NCBI GenBank assembly: GCA_023101505.1
Contig: LVZA01000001.1
Coordinates: 496,001 to 560,000 of the forward strand
Direction of reading: 5' to 3'
Origin: Pasteurellaceae bacterium Pebbles2
Lineage (GTDB): Bacteria > Pseudomonadota > Gammaproteobacteria > Enterobacterales > Pasteurellaceae
Length of the DNA: 64,000 bases
The translations under genes were made by a program, and so were the position numbers. The notes below the pieces were generated by a model. It saw only the letters and a program-made list of their open reading frames with translations. It was not told where the DNA came from and made no database searches. Positions 1 through 8,013 of the stretch are shown piece after piece; position 1 is the stretch's first letter; each line of letters starts with the position of its first letter.

Positions 1-1055
1 AATAAAATCGCTTTGGCTTGCGTAATTTCGCCTGAAATCACAATTTTTTCAGGATTAAACATATTCACCGACATCGCCAACACTCGCCCGATTTGCACGC
101 CAACGTGTTCAATTAACTCCGAAGCCACGGCATCATTTTTATTGCTCGCCTTACAAATCGCTTCAATATCGTGGCTTTCCAACGACAGCCATTTGCTTTG
201 ATAGCCATCTTCCAGCATTTGTTGCATTTTATTTTCAATCGCCGCATTGCTGACCACAGTTTCCAAGCAACCCACGTTGCCACACAAACAACGCTTGCCG
301 AGTGGATCAACCTGAATATGCCCAATTTCGCCTACGTTATTGCGGTAGCCTTGAAAAACTTCGTGATTAATCACAATGCCTGCGCCCACGCCACGATGAA
401 TGCGTAATAATAAAGAATCGTAGCAATCTTTTGTTACCCCAAAATAATGTTCAGCAAGTGCCAAACTGCGCACATCTTGTCCAATATAAGTCGGCAAATT
501 GAAGTGTTTTTCAAGGCGATTAGCCAAATCCCAAGGCTGAGCCAGCGAAAAGTGCGGTAGATTTTCGATTAAATTATTTTTTGCATTAATAAAGCCCGAA
601 ACCGTGATACCAATCGCAATCAATTCCGCATTTTTTTTCTCATTTTCGGCTAAAAATTGACTAATGTTCGTTAATAATGCGGCTTCCACGTCGGCTAAAT
701 TTTGCGTTTGCGGAAAATCAAATGCGCAGTGTTTCACTAATTTGCTAGACAAATCCATTATCGCCAGCACAATTTTTTGTCGCCCTAAATGCACCAACAG
801 CGTTCTAAAGACTTTTTGTTCTGCCACAATCGACGTCGCACGACGACCACCAGTAGATTCTTGCTGCTCCACTTCTTTAATCAAGCCACGAGCTAATAAA
901 TTACGTGTAATTTTCGTTACACTAGCAGGCGCAAGCTGGCTCAACTCCGAAATTTGAATTCGAGAAATCGGTCCTTGCTGATCGATGAATTTATACACCA
1001 CCGCGCTATTCATTTGTTTAACCAAATCCACATTCACAATTTGATTAATCTGCAT
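1..1055 (-). CDS. nagC: NagC/Mlc-type ROK-family transcriptional repressor, 3'-truncated by the window edge
   Basis: Read by eye on the minus strand as one open frame from ATG at 1055 to the window edge (about 351 codons); roughly 55 C-terminal residues are missing if it matches the usual 406. The N-terminus (NVDLVKQMNSAVVYKFID, then SRIQISELSQLAPASVTKI) is a winged helix-turn-helix like that of E. coli NagC and closer to NagC than to Mlc. The ROK domain follows, with GHIQVDPLGKRC and a CxCxxxxC zinc cluster (CLCGNVGC) near residue 250. In the family, NagC represses amino-sugar uptake and catabolism genes and is released by GlcNAc-6-phosphate. It lies 84 bp downstream of recC on the same strand. 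Which amino-sugar genes it controls here cannot be seen. Confidence 0.85.
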   Translation of the reverse strand, partial: MQINQIVNVDLVKQMNSAVVYKFIDQQGPISRIQISELSQLAPASVTKITRNLLARGLIKEVEQQESTGGRRATSIVAEQKVFRTLLVHLGRQKIVLAIMDLSSKLVKHCAFDFPQTQNLADVEAALLTNISQFLAENEKKNAELIAIGITVSGFINAKNNLIENLPHFSLAQPWDLANRLEKHFNLPTYIGQDVRSLALAEHYFGVTKDCYDSLLLRIHRGVGAGIVINHEVFQGYRNNVGEIGHIQVDPLGKRCLCGNVGCLETVVSNAAIENKMQQMLEDGYQSKWLSLESHDIEAICKASNKNDAVASELIEHVGVQIGRVLAMSVNMFNPEKIVISGEITQAKAIL

Positions 1056-1139
1056 ATCTCGTCCTTAACTTATTTAACACTACAAAATATTGCGTTATTC
1101 TACCTGAAAACTCGTAAAAAATTAACCGCAGTTTTGCGC

Positions 1140-4100
1140 TTATTTTACGCTAATTAAAGTATCAGTCATTGCCTGAAACCAGCTCGAGGTGCACGCATTA
1201 ATTTCATCAACATAATCAGTTAAATTCGCCGTTTGTTTCAACACACGCTGCCAATAAATGTCGCTAGAATCATATTCGCCATAGCTGCTAGCATTGGCAA
1301 TTTCTTCAATATGACGCAAGCTCGCTGTGCTATCATTCATATTTTTCAAATACTTAGCAATTTCTTTTGTTACCGCCAACACCATTCGCTGCTCGCTGGC
1401 TAAATAAGATTGCAGATATTGTTTTAGCACGCTCAAAGGATCAAAATTTTCGTCCACCGCAAAAGATTTTCCGCTCAACTCCCCTTTTTCTCGCCCATAA
1501 AAAATAGGCGCAGGCGTGTTATTGGCTGGCGATAAATTTTCCGCCACCGCCTGAATTAAAAAATACAGCCAATTTTCAATCACATAATTATCTTTATGCG
1601 CCCCCGCACGCCACACAACACGCTGATTAGTCGCAAATAAATTAGTTAAATAGCCCGTTAAATGCACGATCTTATCGCCCACTTCAATGCTTAAATCCAC
1701 ATAACGGCTTTCGGCGGTTTGCTGGTGATATTTTTGCAAAATCGGCAAAAACATTTCAATTTCTGACCGCACTTCTTGTGCATAAACTTGCGCAAATTCT
1801 CCACGTGGCAATACGCCTTTTAAACGCAGTCGATTGAAATAAGTCTCAAAATCTGGAGTAACTTGTGTCAATAAATCTTGTCGAATATTGTACATATCCA
1901 ACTGATTTAACTGAAAGTTTTCTGAGTCAGCAATGTCTTCTTCCTGATCTCGAAAATACACACCGAGTTGCTGTTCAAAGAAAAATTGCACTGGATTTTG
2001 CACAAATTTAATTAGCTGTGTAATTTCAACGTGAATATGTTGATTAGTGCTATCGTGCGCCATTGTTTGCACAAAATCAGGCAAAGTTTGCTCGTCATTG
2101 CGAATTTCCGCCCATTCACGAGCAAAAGTGCGGTGGTTTTTGCTAAAGTTTTCAGGGCTAAACGCCGTCATTGAATGTCTAGTAATCAACGATTTTCCGC
2201 CTGCATTTTCACCTTGCGCAGGAAGATTTTCCGCCAAATAATCTAATAATTGATTGACCAAAACTGACGGCTCAAGCGGCGTATTATCCACAATAGATTG
2301 CCCGATATAACTGATGTAAAGTCGCTCTTCCGCCGCCAATAAGGCTTCAAGGAATAAATACCGATCATCATCACGACGGAAACGATCGCCTTTTTGACGA
2401 TGATATTGCATTAAATCAAAGCTGTTTGGCGATTGCTGACGTGGATAATCTTGCTCATTCATTCCCAACAAACAAACGACTTTAAACGGAATGGAGCGCA
2501 TTGGAAGCAGGGTACAAAAACTCACTCGTCCCACTAAAAATTTTAGGCTATTGCTTTGCTCATTTAATTTTTCGGTGAGTAAATCTACCATCACTTCGGC
2601 AGAAAGCGGCTCATCGACGTTGAGATCCTGCAATAATTCGGTGATTTGTTGAATTTTAGTGTCGATGTAGCTCAACATTTCCGCCGTTTGCGTTTCTGGT
2701 GCAAAGAAATCGTGCAAAAGTGCGGTCAAAAATTCTTGCCATTTTTCAATTTGATAGGACTGCAACAACACATTGTGCCAACGCTGTAAGGCTTCGATAA
2801 ATGCTGCCAATGCGCCTACAAGCTGACTTTTCAAACCATAGCTACTATCAACACCAAGATAATTTTGCTGCCACACGCCATTTTCTTCACGCATTGCAAA
2901 ACCGAGCAATAAACGCTCCAAGCCCGATTGCCACGAATTTAAATTTTGTTCAGTACTTTGATTTTCAGTATTATTCGACAGCAAGCCAAAACGTATGCCG
3001 CTGTCTTTCACCCAATGACGTAACTGTTCCAAATCATCTAAACTCATCTCAAAACGAGTACGAATGGCAGGAATATCAAGCAATGCCAACACATCTTCTG
3101 CGCTGAATTTGCTGTCTTTCAAACGCAACAAATTTAAAAATGTTGCCAACAACACATCACTTTCGGATAGCGTTTCATCAGAGATAGAGAAAGGAATGTA
3201 GCGATTATCGTAGCGCATTTCGCCCGATTTTTTATGCCAAAATTTGCGCTGATATTGCCCAAACACCGCTTGAATATAGGGCGCATAGCGATCAATATCT
3301 GCCACCATTACCACAATATCTTTTGGCGTTAAATTGCTATCCGATTGAAAACATTGCAATAAATAATCGTGTAATACTTCAACTTCCCGCATCGGGCTAT
3401 GGCAAGCGTGAAAAGTCAGCGATTGATCTTGCTCGGCAAGCGTTAACGAATTGGCTTCACTCGGGCTTAAATGCAAAATTTTGCGCTGAATTTGCGTTAA
3501 TAATGTGCTGCCGTTTAATTCGGTATTGGCTTGAATATCCTGTGTGTCTAGCTCGCTTAATAAATAGAAAAAATCTCGCCCCAATTTCCCCCAAGTTGCC
3601 AACAAAGGATTGCCGATACTTAAACATTCTTGCTCCGCCGTCCATTCTTGCTGCCCTGCCTGATATTGCGCTAATTTTTCAGCGCTAAAAATCTCAACTT
3701 GAGTGGATTGCTCAAAATGAGATAATTTTTTCAAGGCGAGCTTTTGTGCAAATTTTTCATCAACAATATCTCCCCAATAATATTGGCTCGGATTGTTAAA
3801 AAATAAATGCACATCGCAATGTTCACTCATCGCCGCAAAGGTTTCTAAATAAGTTTTCGGCAAGGCAGAAATGCCAAAAATAAAAATGCGCTTCGGCAAA
3901 TTTTTATAGCTATTCAGGCTTAAATATTGGCGATGCAAATTGGCTCGGTGATGCGCCTGTGCACCATTTTGCGTGCTGAGATTGATGTCCTCAACTAACG
4001 CACGCCACAACGTGCCTTGCCATTGCACATCTTCGGTGATTTGTGCTTTGAGTTTATCATCAGCTTGCTTTTGCTGGCGGAGAATTTCCGTTAAAACCAG

Positions 4101-4559
4101 TTCATCTTGTTTTTGCTCCCAAGCGGCAATCCAATTAGGGCGGTAAACCAAATATTGGTCAAATAAATCCGCCACTTTGCGTGCTAACTGATAGCGTTTT
4201 TGCTGCGCCGACTCCGGCACATTATTCAGGTAATGTAAAATGGGTTGAAAATCCGTATTTTCCAATAAATGCATTAAACGCCACGTCATACTGTCTTTGC
4301 TAAAATGGCTTTGCTCCGCCACATTCGGCAAGTTGTCCACATATTGCTGCCAAATAAAGCTGGCTGGCATTGGAAAATGAAAATTCGCGGCGATCCCATT
4401 TTCTTCCGCTAATTTCAACTGTAACCATTGCGCCATACCTGGGCTTTGCACCAAAATTGTGTCGGGTGTGAAAGGATCAGATTGGGGCTCAAGGGCTAAT
4501 AAACGGCACAAAATACTTTTTTGTACATCAAGATTATTGGAATGATAAATGTTAAACAT
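1140..4559 (-). CDS. recC: RecC, exonuclease V (RecBCD) gamma subunit
   Basis: RecC is the Chi-recognising scaffold of the RecBCD helicase-nuclease, which processes double-strand ends for repair and recombination. The protein is 1139 aa, near the usual 1120. The start at 4559 was chosen because MFNIYHSNNLDVQK aligns with the E. coli RecC N-terminus; the frame is open further upstream to 4688, but that stretch overlaps comQ and is not RecC-like. Recognisable blocks are ILVQSPGMAQWLQLKL near residue 40, LFDQYLVYRPNW near 150, and FKVVCLLGMNEQDYPRQ in the second half. As usual for RecC it has a helicase fold without catalytic helicase motifs. recB and recD are not in this window. It follows comNOPQ with a 29-bp gap, so it may be co-transcribed with the competence genes, an arrangement known from H. 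influenzae. Confidence 0.95.
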   Translation of the reverse strand: MFNIYHSNNLDVQKSILCRLLALEPQSDPFTPDTILVQSPGMAQWLQLKLAEENGIAANFHFPMPASFIWQQYVDNLPNVAEQSHFSKDSMTWRLMHLLENTDFQPILHYLNNVPESAQQKRYQLARKVADLFDQYLVYRPNWIAAWEQKQDELVLTEILRQQKQADDKLKAQITEDVQWQGTLWRALVEDINLSTQNGAQAHHRANLHRQYLSLNSYKNLPKRIFIFGISALPKTYLETFAAMSEHCDVHLFFNNPSQYYWGDIVDEKFAQKLALKKLSHFEQSTQVEIFSAEKLAQYQAGQQEWTAEQECLSIGNPLLATWGKLGRDFFYLLSELDTQDIQANTELNGSTLLTQIQRKILHLSPSEANSLTLAEQDQSLTFHACHSPMREVEVLHDYLLQCFQSDSNLTPKDIVVMVADIDRYAPYIQAVFGQYQRKFWHKKSGEMRYDNRYIPFSISDETLSESDVLLATFLNLLRLKDSKFSAEDVLALLDIPAIRTRFEMSLDDLEQLRHWVKDSGIRFGLLSNNTENQSTEQNLNSWQSGLERLLLGFAMREENGVWQQNYLGVDSSYGLKSQLVGALAAFIEALQRWHNVLLQSYQIEKWQEFLTALLHDFFAPETQTAEMLSYIDTKIQQITELLQDLNVDEPLSAEVMVDLLTEKLNEQSNSLKFLVGRVSFCTLLPMRSIPFKVVCLLGMNEQDYPRQQSPNSFDLMQYHRQKGDRFRRDDDRYLFLEALLAAEERLYISYIGQSIVDNTPLEPSVLVNQLLDYLAENLPAQGENAGGKSLITRHSMTAFSPENFSKNHRTFAREWAEIRNDEQTLPDFVQTMAHDSTNQHIHVEITQLIKFVQNPVQFFFEQQLGVYFRDQEEDIADSENFQLNQLDMYNIRQDLLTQVTPDFETYFNRLRLKGVLPRGEFAQVYAQEVRSEIEMFLPILQKYHQQTAESRYVDLSIEVGDKIVHLTGYLTNLFATNQRVVWRAGAHKDNYVIENWLYFLIQAVAENLSPANNTPAPIFYGREKGELSGKSFAVDENFDPLSVLKQYLQSYLASEQRMVLAVTKEIAKYLKNMNDSTASLRHIEEIANASSYGEYDSSDIYWQRVLKQTANLTDYVDEINACTSSWFQAMTDTLISVK

Positions 4560-4588
4560 AGCAAAATTGAGATTGGGATTTTGCTTTA

Positions 4589-4876
4589 TTATAACTGAAT
4601 TTCGCCTAAAATATACCGCACTTTCACGCCATTTCCCTGACAGCTCACCTGAAACGTTAAGCCATTTTGCTCCACCAAAGGATCGCAAGATAACCCTAAA
4701 AACTGCCGTTGTTGTTGATTTTCAGCGATTTGCAAGGCTTGGTAACGCTGATAAATGTGATTGGCGTTTTTACGTTGGTAGCTCGCCCATTGATTTATCG
4801 CCAAAAACAGCGAGCTAAATAAACTTAACGCAACCAGTACCGTTGTTAAGCTCATTCCTTTATGGAAGATAGTCAT
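4589..4876 (-). CDS. comQ: ComQ-like competence minor pseudopilin
   Basis: This is a 95-aa protein with a prepilin-like N-terminus: a short basic leader ending KG, then MSLTTVLVALSLFSSLFLAI as the hydrophobic helix. Position +5 after the predicted cleavage glycine is Thr rather than the usual Glu. Two cysteines (SCDP and VSCQGN) could form a disulfide in the small periplasmic domain. It is the last of four overlapping genes; its start lies 17 bp inside comP. The order comN-O-P-Q-recC matches the H. influenzae HI0938-HI0942 region from memory, where these genes belong to the CRP/Sxy competence regulon. A role in the transformation pseudopilus is inferred from that context. The short protein alone would not identify it. 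Confidence 0.7.
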   Translation of the reverse strand: MTIFHKGMSLTTVLVALSLFSSLFLAINQWASYQRKNANHIYQRYQALQIAENQQQRQFLGLSCDPLVEQNGLTFQVSCQGNGVKVRYILGEIQL

Positions 4877-5552
4877 ACCACGTTTTCTCCACTTGTTGCC
4901 AACGACTAAAGGCTTGCGTCAATTCCGTAACCGTCGCTTTTCTATAACTGATGGTTACATTATCTTCCGTGCTTATTTTGCCTTTGCTAATCACCGCCCC
5001 ACTAATTTTGCCCTTGCCTTTAATCAACAAATCGCCCTCGGCAACCACGATGCCATTAATATTCCCTGCTAATTGCCATTCATTCTGTGTCGGCGTAAAC
5101 CAAAACACATAATTTTGTTTATCTTTCGGCTGAAAAGCCAAATTTTGGATTAATTGTGTTTGAAATAAAGGCAAAAATTCGGGCGCAATAAATACGACAA
5201 ATTGCCCTTCGTTGATATTTTTCTTCGGCGCTTGCTTGAATAATGCCTGCCGCTCGCACCAAATAAATTGTTGATGTGTGTTGTTTATTTCTGTGGAAAT
5301 CGCTGTAGTCGCTACGTTTCCTGCGGCGGATAACTCCAGATGATCGCAGGCTTGATTTTGCTGCATTAATTGCTTTGTGCGTGATTGCAAAGCAAAATGT
5401 TGTGCCACATAATCTTGGCGTTGGGCGATGATGTTATGGTGCAGACTAAATGTGTCTTCATCAAATAATAGCACCACAAATAACAGGCTTGAGAGTAAAA
5501 TCAGCAAGCTAATTGTGATAAAACCGCGGTGGATTTTTGCTGAGTTTTTCAT
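4860..5552 (-). CDS. comP: ComP-like competence minor pseudopilin (PilX-like)
   Basis: This 230-aa protein begins with a basic leader ending RG, followed by FITISLLILLSSLLFVVLLF, a single N-terminal membrane helix as in PilX-type minor pilins. Residue +5 is Ser, not Glu. The periplasmic part has two cysteines (QNQACDHL and IWCERQ) and ends with a beta-rich stretch (GDLLIKGKGKISGAVISKG) resembling a short beta-solenoid. Start ATG at 5552 overlaps the comO stop by 4 bp and the 3' end overlaps comQ by 17 bp, so translation is probably coupled. Family knowledge: products of this cluster are required for transformation in H. influenzae. The assignment rests mainly on gene order and the N-terminus. 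Confidence 0.7.
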   Translation of the reverse strand: MKNSAKIHRGFITISLLILLSSLLFVVLLFDEDTFSLHHNIIAQRQDYVAQHFALQSRTKQLMQQNQACDHLELSAAGNVATTAISTEINNTHQQFIWCERQALFKQAPKKNINEGQFVVFIAPEFLPLFQTQLIQNLAFQPKDKQNYVFWFTPTQNEWQLAGNINGIVVAEGDLLIKGKGKISGAVISKGKISTEDNVTISYRKATVTELTQAFSRWQQVEKTWYDYLP

Positions 5553-6298
5553 TGGCTAACCTGATTTAATGTTGCTTGATTTAAGATCGGCTGATTTAAT
5601 AAGGGCACGACAATCGAAGTTTCATATTGAATTTCGGGCTGATGTTTAAATTGCCCTGATAAGCTAATGACAACGCCTTTATAATCTTGTGTATTTTCAA
5701 GCCAATCAAATTGTAACTTATTGATTTGATAAAGATCTTCATCAAGCATTTTACTCCAGCCCAAATCTTGGCAAGCAGGTGCACGCAAATAACTCTGACA
5801 CTCAGCTCGTTTACATTTATTATTCGCCTTGTTGCCATAAGTTCGACTTTCCAGCAAATCGCCCTTTTTACGATAACCAAAAAGCTCTCGTCCAACTTCT
5901 GAAGTCATATTTTGCTCGCCTTTAATACATTGCCGATTTGTTGAGCCTAAACAGCCGTTGCCGTCCAAATCATAAAAGAACAAAACACAGCTATTTTCCA
6001 CCGCACTTTCATTCGGATAAATGGCTAGACTCGTGCCATTTTCGTCTAATTCAAATAAGGCAAAATTATTTTCTGATACTTTTGGAGATAATGCCCGAAA
6101 TCCTGCTCGGCGCAGATCTTTCGCCATTGTTTGAATGGCTCGCTGTAATTCGGTTTGTAGCTGTAATTGCAATAAAATACGCTGATTTTGCCGTTGAGTA
6201 TGGCTATAAAATTGCACAATGACTAACAATAAAAATGCAGATAATGCGATGCTTAACATTAAGCCCAGCAAACTTTGTCCACGATAAAACGCTGTCAT
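5549..6298 (-). CDS. comO: ComO-like competence minor pseudopilin (PilW-like)
   Basis: This 249-aa protein has the leader MTAFYRG, then QSLLGLMLSIALSAFLLLVI as the hydrophobic helix. It resembles PilW/PulJ-type minor pilins but has Gly at +5 instead of Glu. The body carries a heavily conserved-looking region MAKDLRRAGFRA (residues about 55-67), which is typical of PilW/PulJ proteins, followed by a cysteine-rich loop (NGCLGSTNRQCIKG and several more Cys). The 4-bp overlaps at both ends (with comN and comP) indicate one operon. Inferred role: component of the competence pseudopilus that pulls DNA across the outer membrane. Confidence 0.72.
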   Translation of the reverse strand: MTAFYRGQSLLGLMLSIALSAFLLLVIVQFYSHTQRQNQRILLQLQLQTELQRAIQTMAKDLRRAGFRALSPKVSENNFALFELDENGTSLAIYPNESAVENSCVLFFYDLDGNGCLGSTNRQCIKGEQNMTSEVGRELFGYRKKGDLLESRTYGNKANNKCKRAECQSYLRAPACQDLGWSKMLDEDLYQINKLQFDWLENTQDYKGVVISLSGQFKHQPEIQYETSIVVPLLNQPILNQATLNQVSQ

Positions 6299-6822
6299 TC
6301 TTCGCTCCCTGCATTACAAGCCGTGCTAGGCTGAAATGTTTTTAAACGTACTCGCCCCAAATTGGAAAAAGAAAAAAGTGTACGATTTTCTTCCGCTTGC
6401 AACACAAAACAAGCAGGATCAGTTGAATTACGTGTGCCGTTAAAACTGATCAGCTTTTGTGGATAAAATGCCTTTGTGCTAATCGCCGTTTTGTTGGCAT
6501 AAAAAGGGTAATAAAAATGCGCAGCCAATTCAGGTGGACAATAATCGGGATTAAAGCAATCGCAGCTCATCTCATTTTTGAGCTGAGCCACCATACACCA
6601 ACGCTGTTGTTGCATATCTCGATTTAAAATTAGATACCAAATTTCTGTGGAATTCTCAGCTCTGGCTTGCACTCGACGCAGAAATAGATAAAGCCGATGT
6701 TGTTCTTTGGCTAAAATCAATGAGCCATCACTTTTCTGCCAATTTGGTAAACTAGCTAAAGCAAATAGACTGGTGATGAGCAAGACGATTAATATTTCTA
6801 GCAAGGTAAAACCTTTTTTCAT
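6295..6822 (-). CDS. comN: ComN-like competence pseudopilin, first gene of comNOPQ
   Basis: This 175-aa protein has a textbook type IV prepilin N-terminus: MKKG followed by FTLLEILIVLLITSLFALAS, with the cleavage glycine at residue 4 and Glu at +5. The C-terminal part resembles FimT/PulH minor pilins, and cysteines (CDCFNPDYC, CFVL, TACN) may form disulfides. It is the promoter-proximal gene of the comNOPQ-recC run. A CRP-like palindrome lies about 67 bp upstream, as expected for a competence-regulon operon controlled by CRP and Sxy. The ATG at 6822 is preceded by AGAAG. Processing would need prepilin peptidase PilD, which is not in this window. It is the only member of the four with a canonical Glu5, so it may initiate or cap the assembly (inference). 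Confidence 0.75.
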   Translation of the reverse strand: MKKGFTLLEILIVLLITSLFALASLPNWQKSDGSLILAKEQHRLYLFLRRVQARAENSTEIWYLILNRDMQQQRWCMVAQLKNEMSCDCFNPDYCPPELAAHFYYPFYANKTAISTKAFYPQKLISFNGTRNSTDPACFVLQAEENRTLFSFSNLGRVRLKTFQPSTACNAGSEE

Positions 6823-6888
6823 AAAACTTCTCTTTTTTACACCGCACTTTAAGCAGAATAAAAAGAAAACCCAACGAAAAAGGCATTA

Positions 6889-6910
6889 TTTTGGAATGGA
6901 GATCACAAAA
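6889..6910 (-). promoter_or_regulatory. Candidate CRP / CRP-S site for comNOPQ
   Basis: This 22-base element has a perfect right half GATCACAAAA and a weaker left half TTTTGGAAT, in the register of the Pasteurellaceae CRP-S consensus TTTTGCGATC-NN-GATCGCAAAA. The right half carries A rather than the CRP-S-diagnostic G, so it is intermediate between a standard CRP site and a Sxy-dependent one. Its position, 67 bp upstream of the comN start, suits activation. Confidence 0.5.
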
Positions 6911-6961
6911 GAAGTAAAAATATAACTCAAAACAAGATTAAGATTAAATAATGAGAGAAAG

Positions 6962-7037
6962 TGGTGGGTCGTGAAGGATTCGAACCTTCGACCAACGGAT
7001 TAAAAGTCCGCTGCTCTACCGACTGAGCTAACGACCC
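6962..7037 (-). tRNA. tRNA-Lys (TTT), copy 3
   Basis: This 76-nt tRNA on the minus strand has 5' GGGTCGTTAGCTC, anticodon loop CTTTTAA (anticodon TTT), T-arm GGTTCGAATCC, and an encoded CCA end. It is the promoter-distal member of three identical tandem copies, 71 bp from the next. Confidence 0.97.
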
Positions 7038-7108
7038 AAGATAGGTTTAAACTAACTTTAAAAGAGATTTAAAAGTGCGGTTTAAATTCTTGGTGTTTTA
7101 AATTAAAG

Positions 7109-7184
7109 TGGTGGGTCGTGAAGGATTCGAACCTTCGACCAACGGATTAAAAGTCCGCTGCTCTACCGACTGAGCTAACGACCC
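7109..7184 (-). tRNA. tRNA-Lys (TTT), copy 2
   Basis: Identical 76-nt sequence to its two neighbours, with anticodon TTT and encoded CCA. It is the middle copy of the tandem set. A single uptake signal lies in the spacer between copies 2 and 3 (about 7073-7081). Confidence 0.97.
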
Positions 7185-7242
7185 ATTTATTCATTAAAGC
7201 GCATTAAGCGACATTAACAAAATTAGGTATTTAATTTAAAGG

Positions 7243-7318
7243 TGGTGGGTCGTGAAGGATTCGAACCTTCGACCAACGGATTAAAAGTCCGCTGCTCTAC
7301 CGACTGAGCTAACGACCC
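7243..7318 (-). tRNA. tRNA-Lys (TTT), copy 1
   Basis: This is the promoter-proximal copy, identical to the other two, with anticodon TTT and encoded CCA. E. coli also has lysine tRNA genes next to pal, so the context is ancestral. Confidence 0.97.
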
Positions 7319-7361
7319 ACTGGATTTTTCGTTGCGCAATTATGCTGTGCAACGGGTGCAT

Positions 7362-7389
7362 ATATTACGGATTTAAATTTAATAATCAA
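7362..7389 (-). promoter_or_regulatory. Promoter of the tRNA-Lys cluster
   Basis: On the minus strand, TTGATT and TAATAT are separated by 16 bp, about 45 bp upstream of the first tRNA-Lys. The short leader contains an imperfect hairpin (GTTGCAC...GCGCAAC), probably removed during tRNA processing. Confidence 0.6.
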
Positions 7390-7460
7390 CCAATATTTTC
7401 ATTTTTTTATTCGTTTGCACGAATAGCAATCAATTCCCAGCTATTTTTCAGTTAATTGAT

Positions 7461-7496
7461 AAAAAACAGGCTCTGCCATTTAATATCGCAGAGCCT
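7461..7496 (-). terminator. Rho-independent terminator of the tol-pal operon
   Basis: The stem AGGCTCTGC / GCAGAGCCT has an 11-base loop and is followed on the minus strand by GTTTTTT. It starts about 30 bp beyond the pal stop codon. Confidence 0.85.
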
Positions 7497-7524
7497 ATTT
7501 TATGAAAAATGAACTAATTAAAAA

Positions 7525-7995
7525 TTAGTATGCTAATACCGCACGACGGTTTTTGCTGTATGCAGCTTCATCGTGGCCTAATACTGCAGGTTTTTCTTCA
7601 CCGTAAGAAACAGTTGAAACGTTGTTAGCACCTTTGTTTGCTAAGTATGATTTCACTGCGTCTGCACGACGTTGACCTAAAGCGATGTTGTACTCTGGAG
7701 TACCACGTTCGTCAGCGTTACCTTCAACTAATACTTTAGCTGCTGGAGTTGCTGTTAAGTATGCTGCGTGAGCATCTAATAATTGTTGGTATTCACCTTC
7801 AACTGCATAGCTGTCGAATGCAAAGTAAACAGTGTTGTAACGGCTTTGTAAATCTTGAACAGAATAACCACCGAATTGACCTGCGTTTGCACCGTTTGCG
7901 TTCGCACCGTCCATACCGCTTGCATCGTTGTTTGATGAGCTACAAGCAGCTAATGCTAATACTGGGGCAACTAACAATAATTTTGCTAATTTCAT
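7525..7995 (-). CDS. pal: Pal, peptidoglycan-associated outer-membrane lipoprotein (P6-like)
   Basis: This 156-aa lipoprotein has a signal peptide and lipobox LALAAC (lipidated Cys18), a Gly/Asn/Ala-rich linker (residues about 19-42), and then an OmpA-like peptidoglycan-binding domain. The linker is followed by [10 protein letters not shown], and the [11 protein letters not shown] and [13 protein letters not shown] motifs are present. Pal anchors the outer membrane to peptidoglycan and works with TolB and TolA during envelope constriction. The C-terminus ([21 protein letters not shown]) is almost identical to H. influenzae P6. It is the last gene of the tol operon, 18 bp after tolB. Confidence 0.97.
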   Translation of the reverse strand: MKLAKLLLVAPVLALAACSSSNNDASGMDGANANGANAGQFGGYSVQDLQSRYNTVYFAFDSYAVEGEYQQLLDAHAAYLTATPAAKVLVEGNADERGTPEYNIALGQRRADAVKSYLANKGANNVSTVSYGEEKPAVLGHDEAAYSKNRRAVLAY

Positions 7996-8013
7996 TTATT
8001 TTCTCCTTAGAGT

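Noticed and set aside
4560-4688. N-terminal extension of recC
   Set aside because: RecC similarity begins at 4559 and the extension overlaps comQ in another frame.
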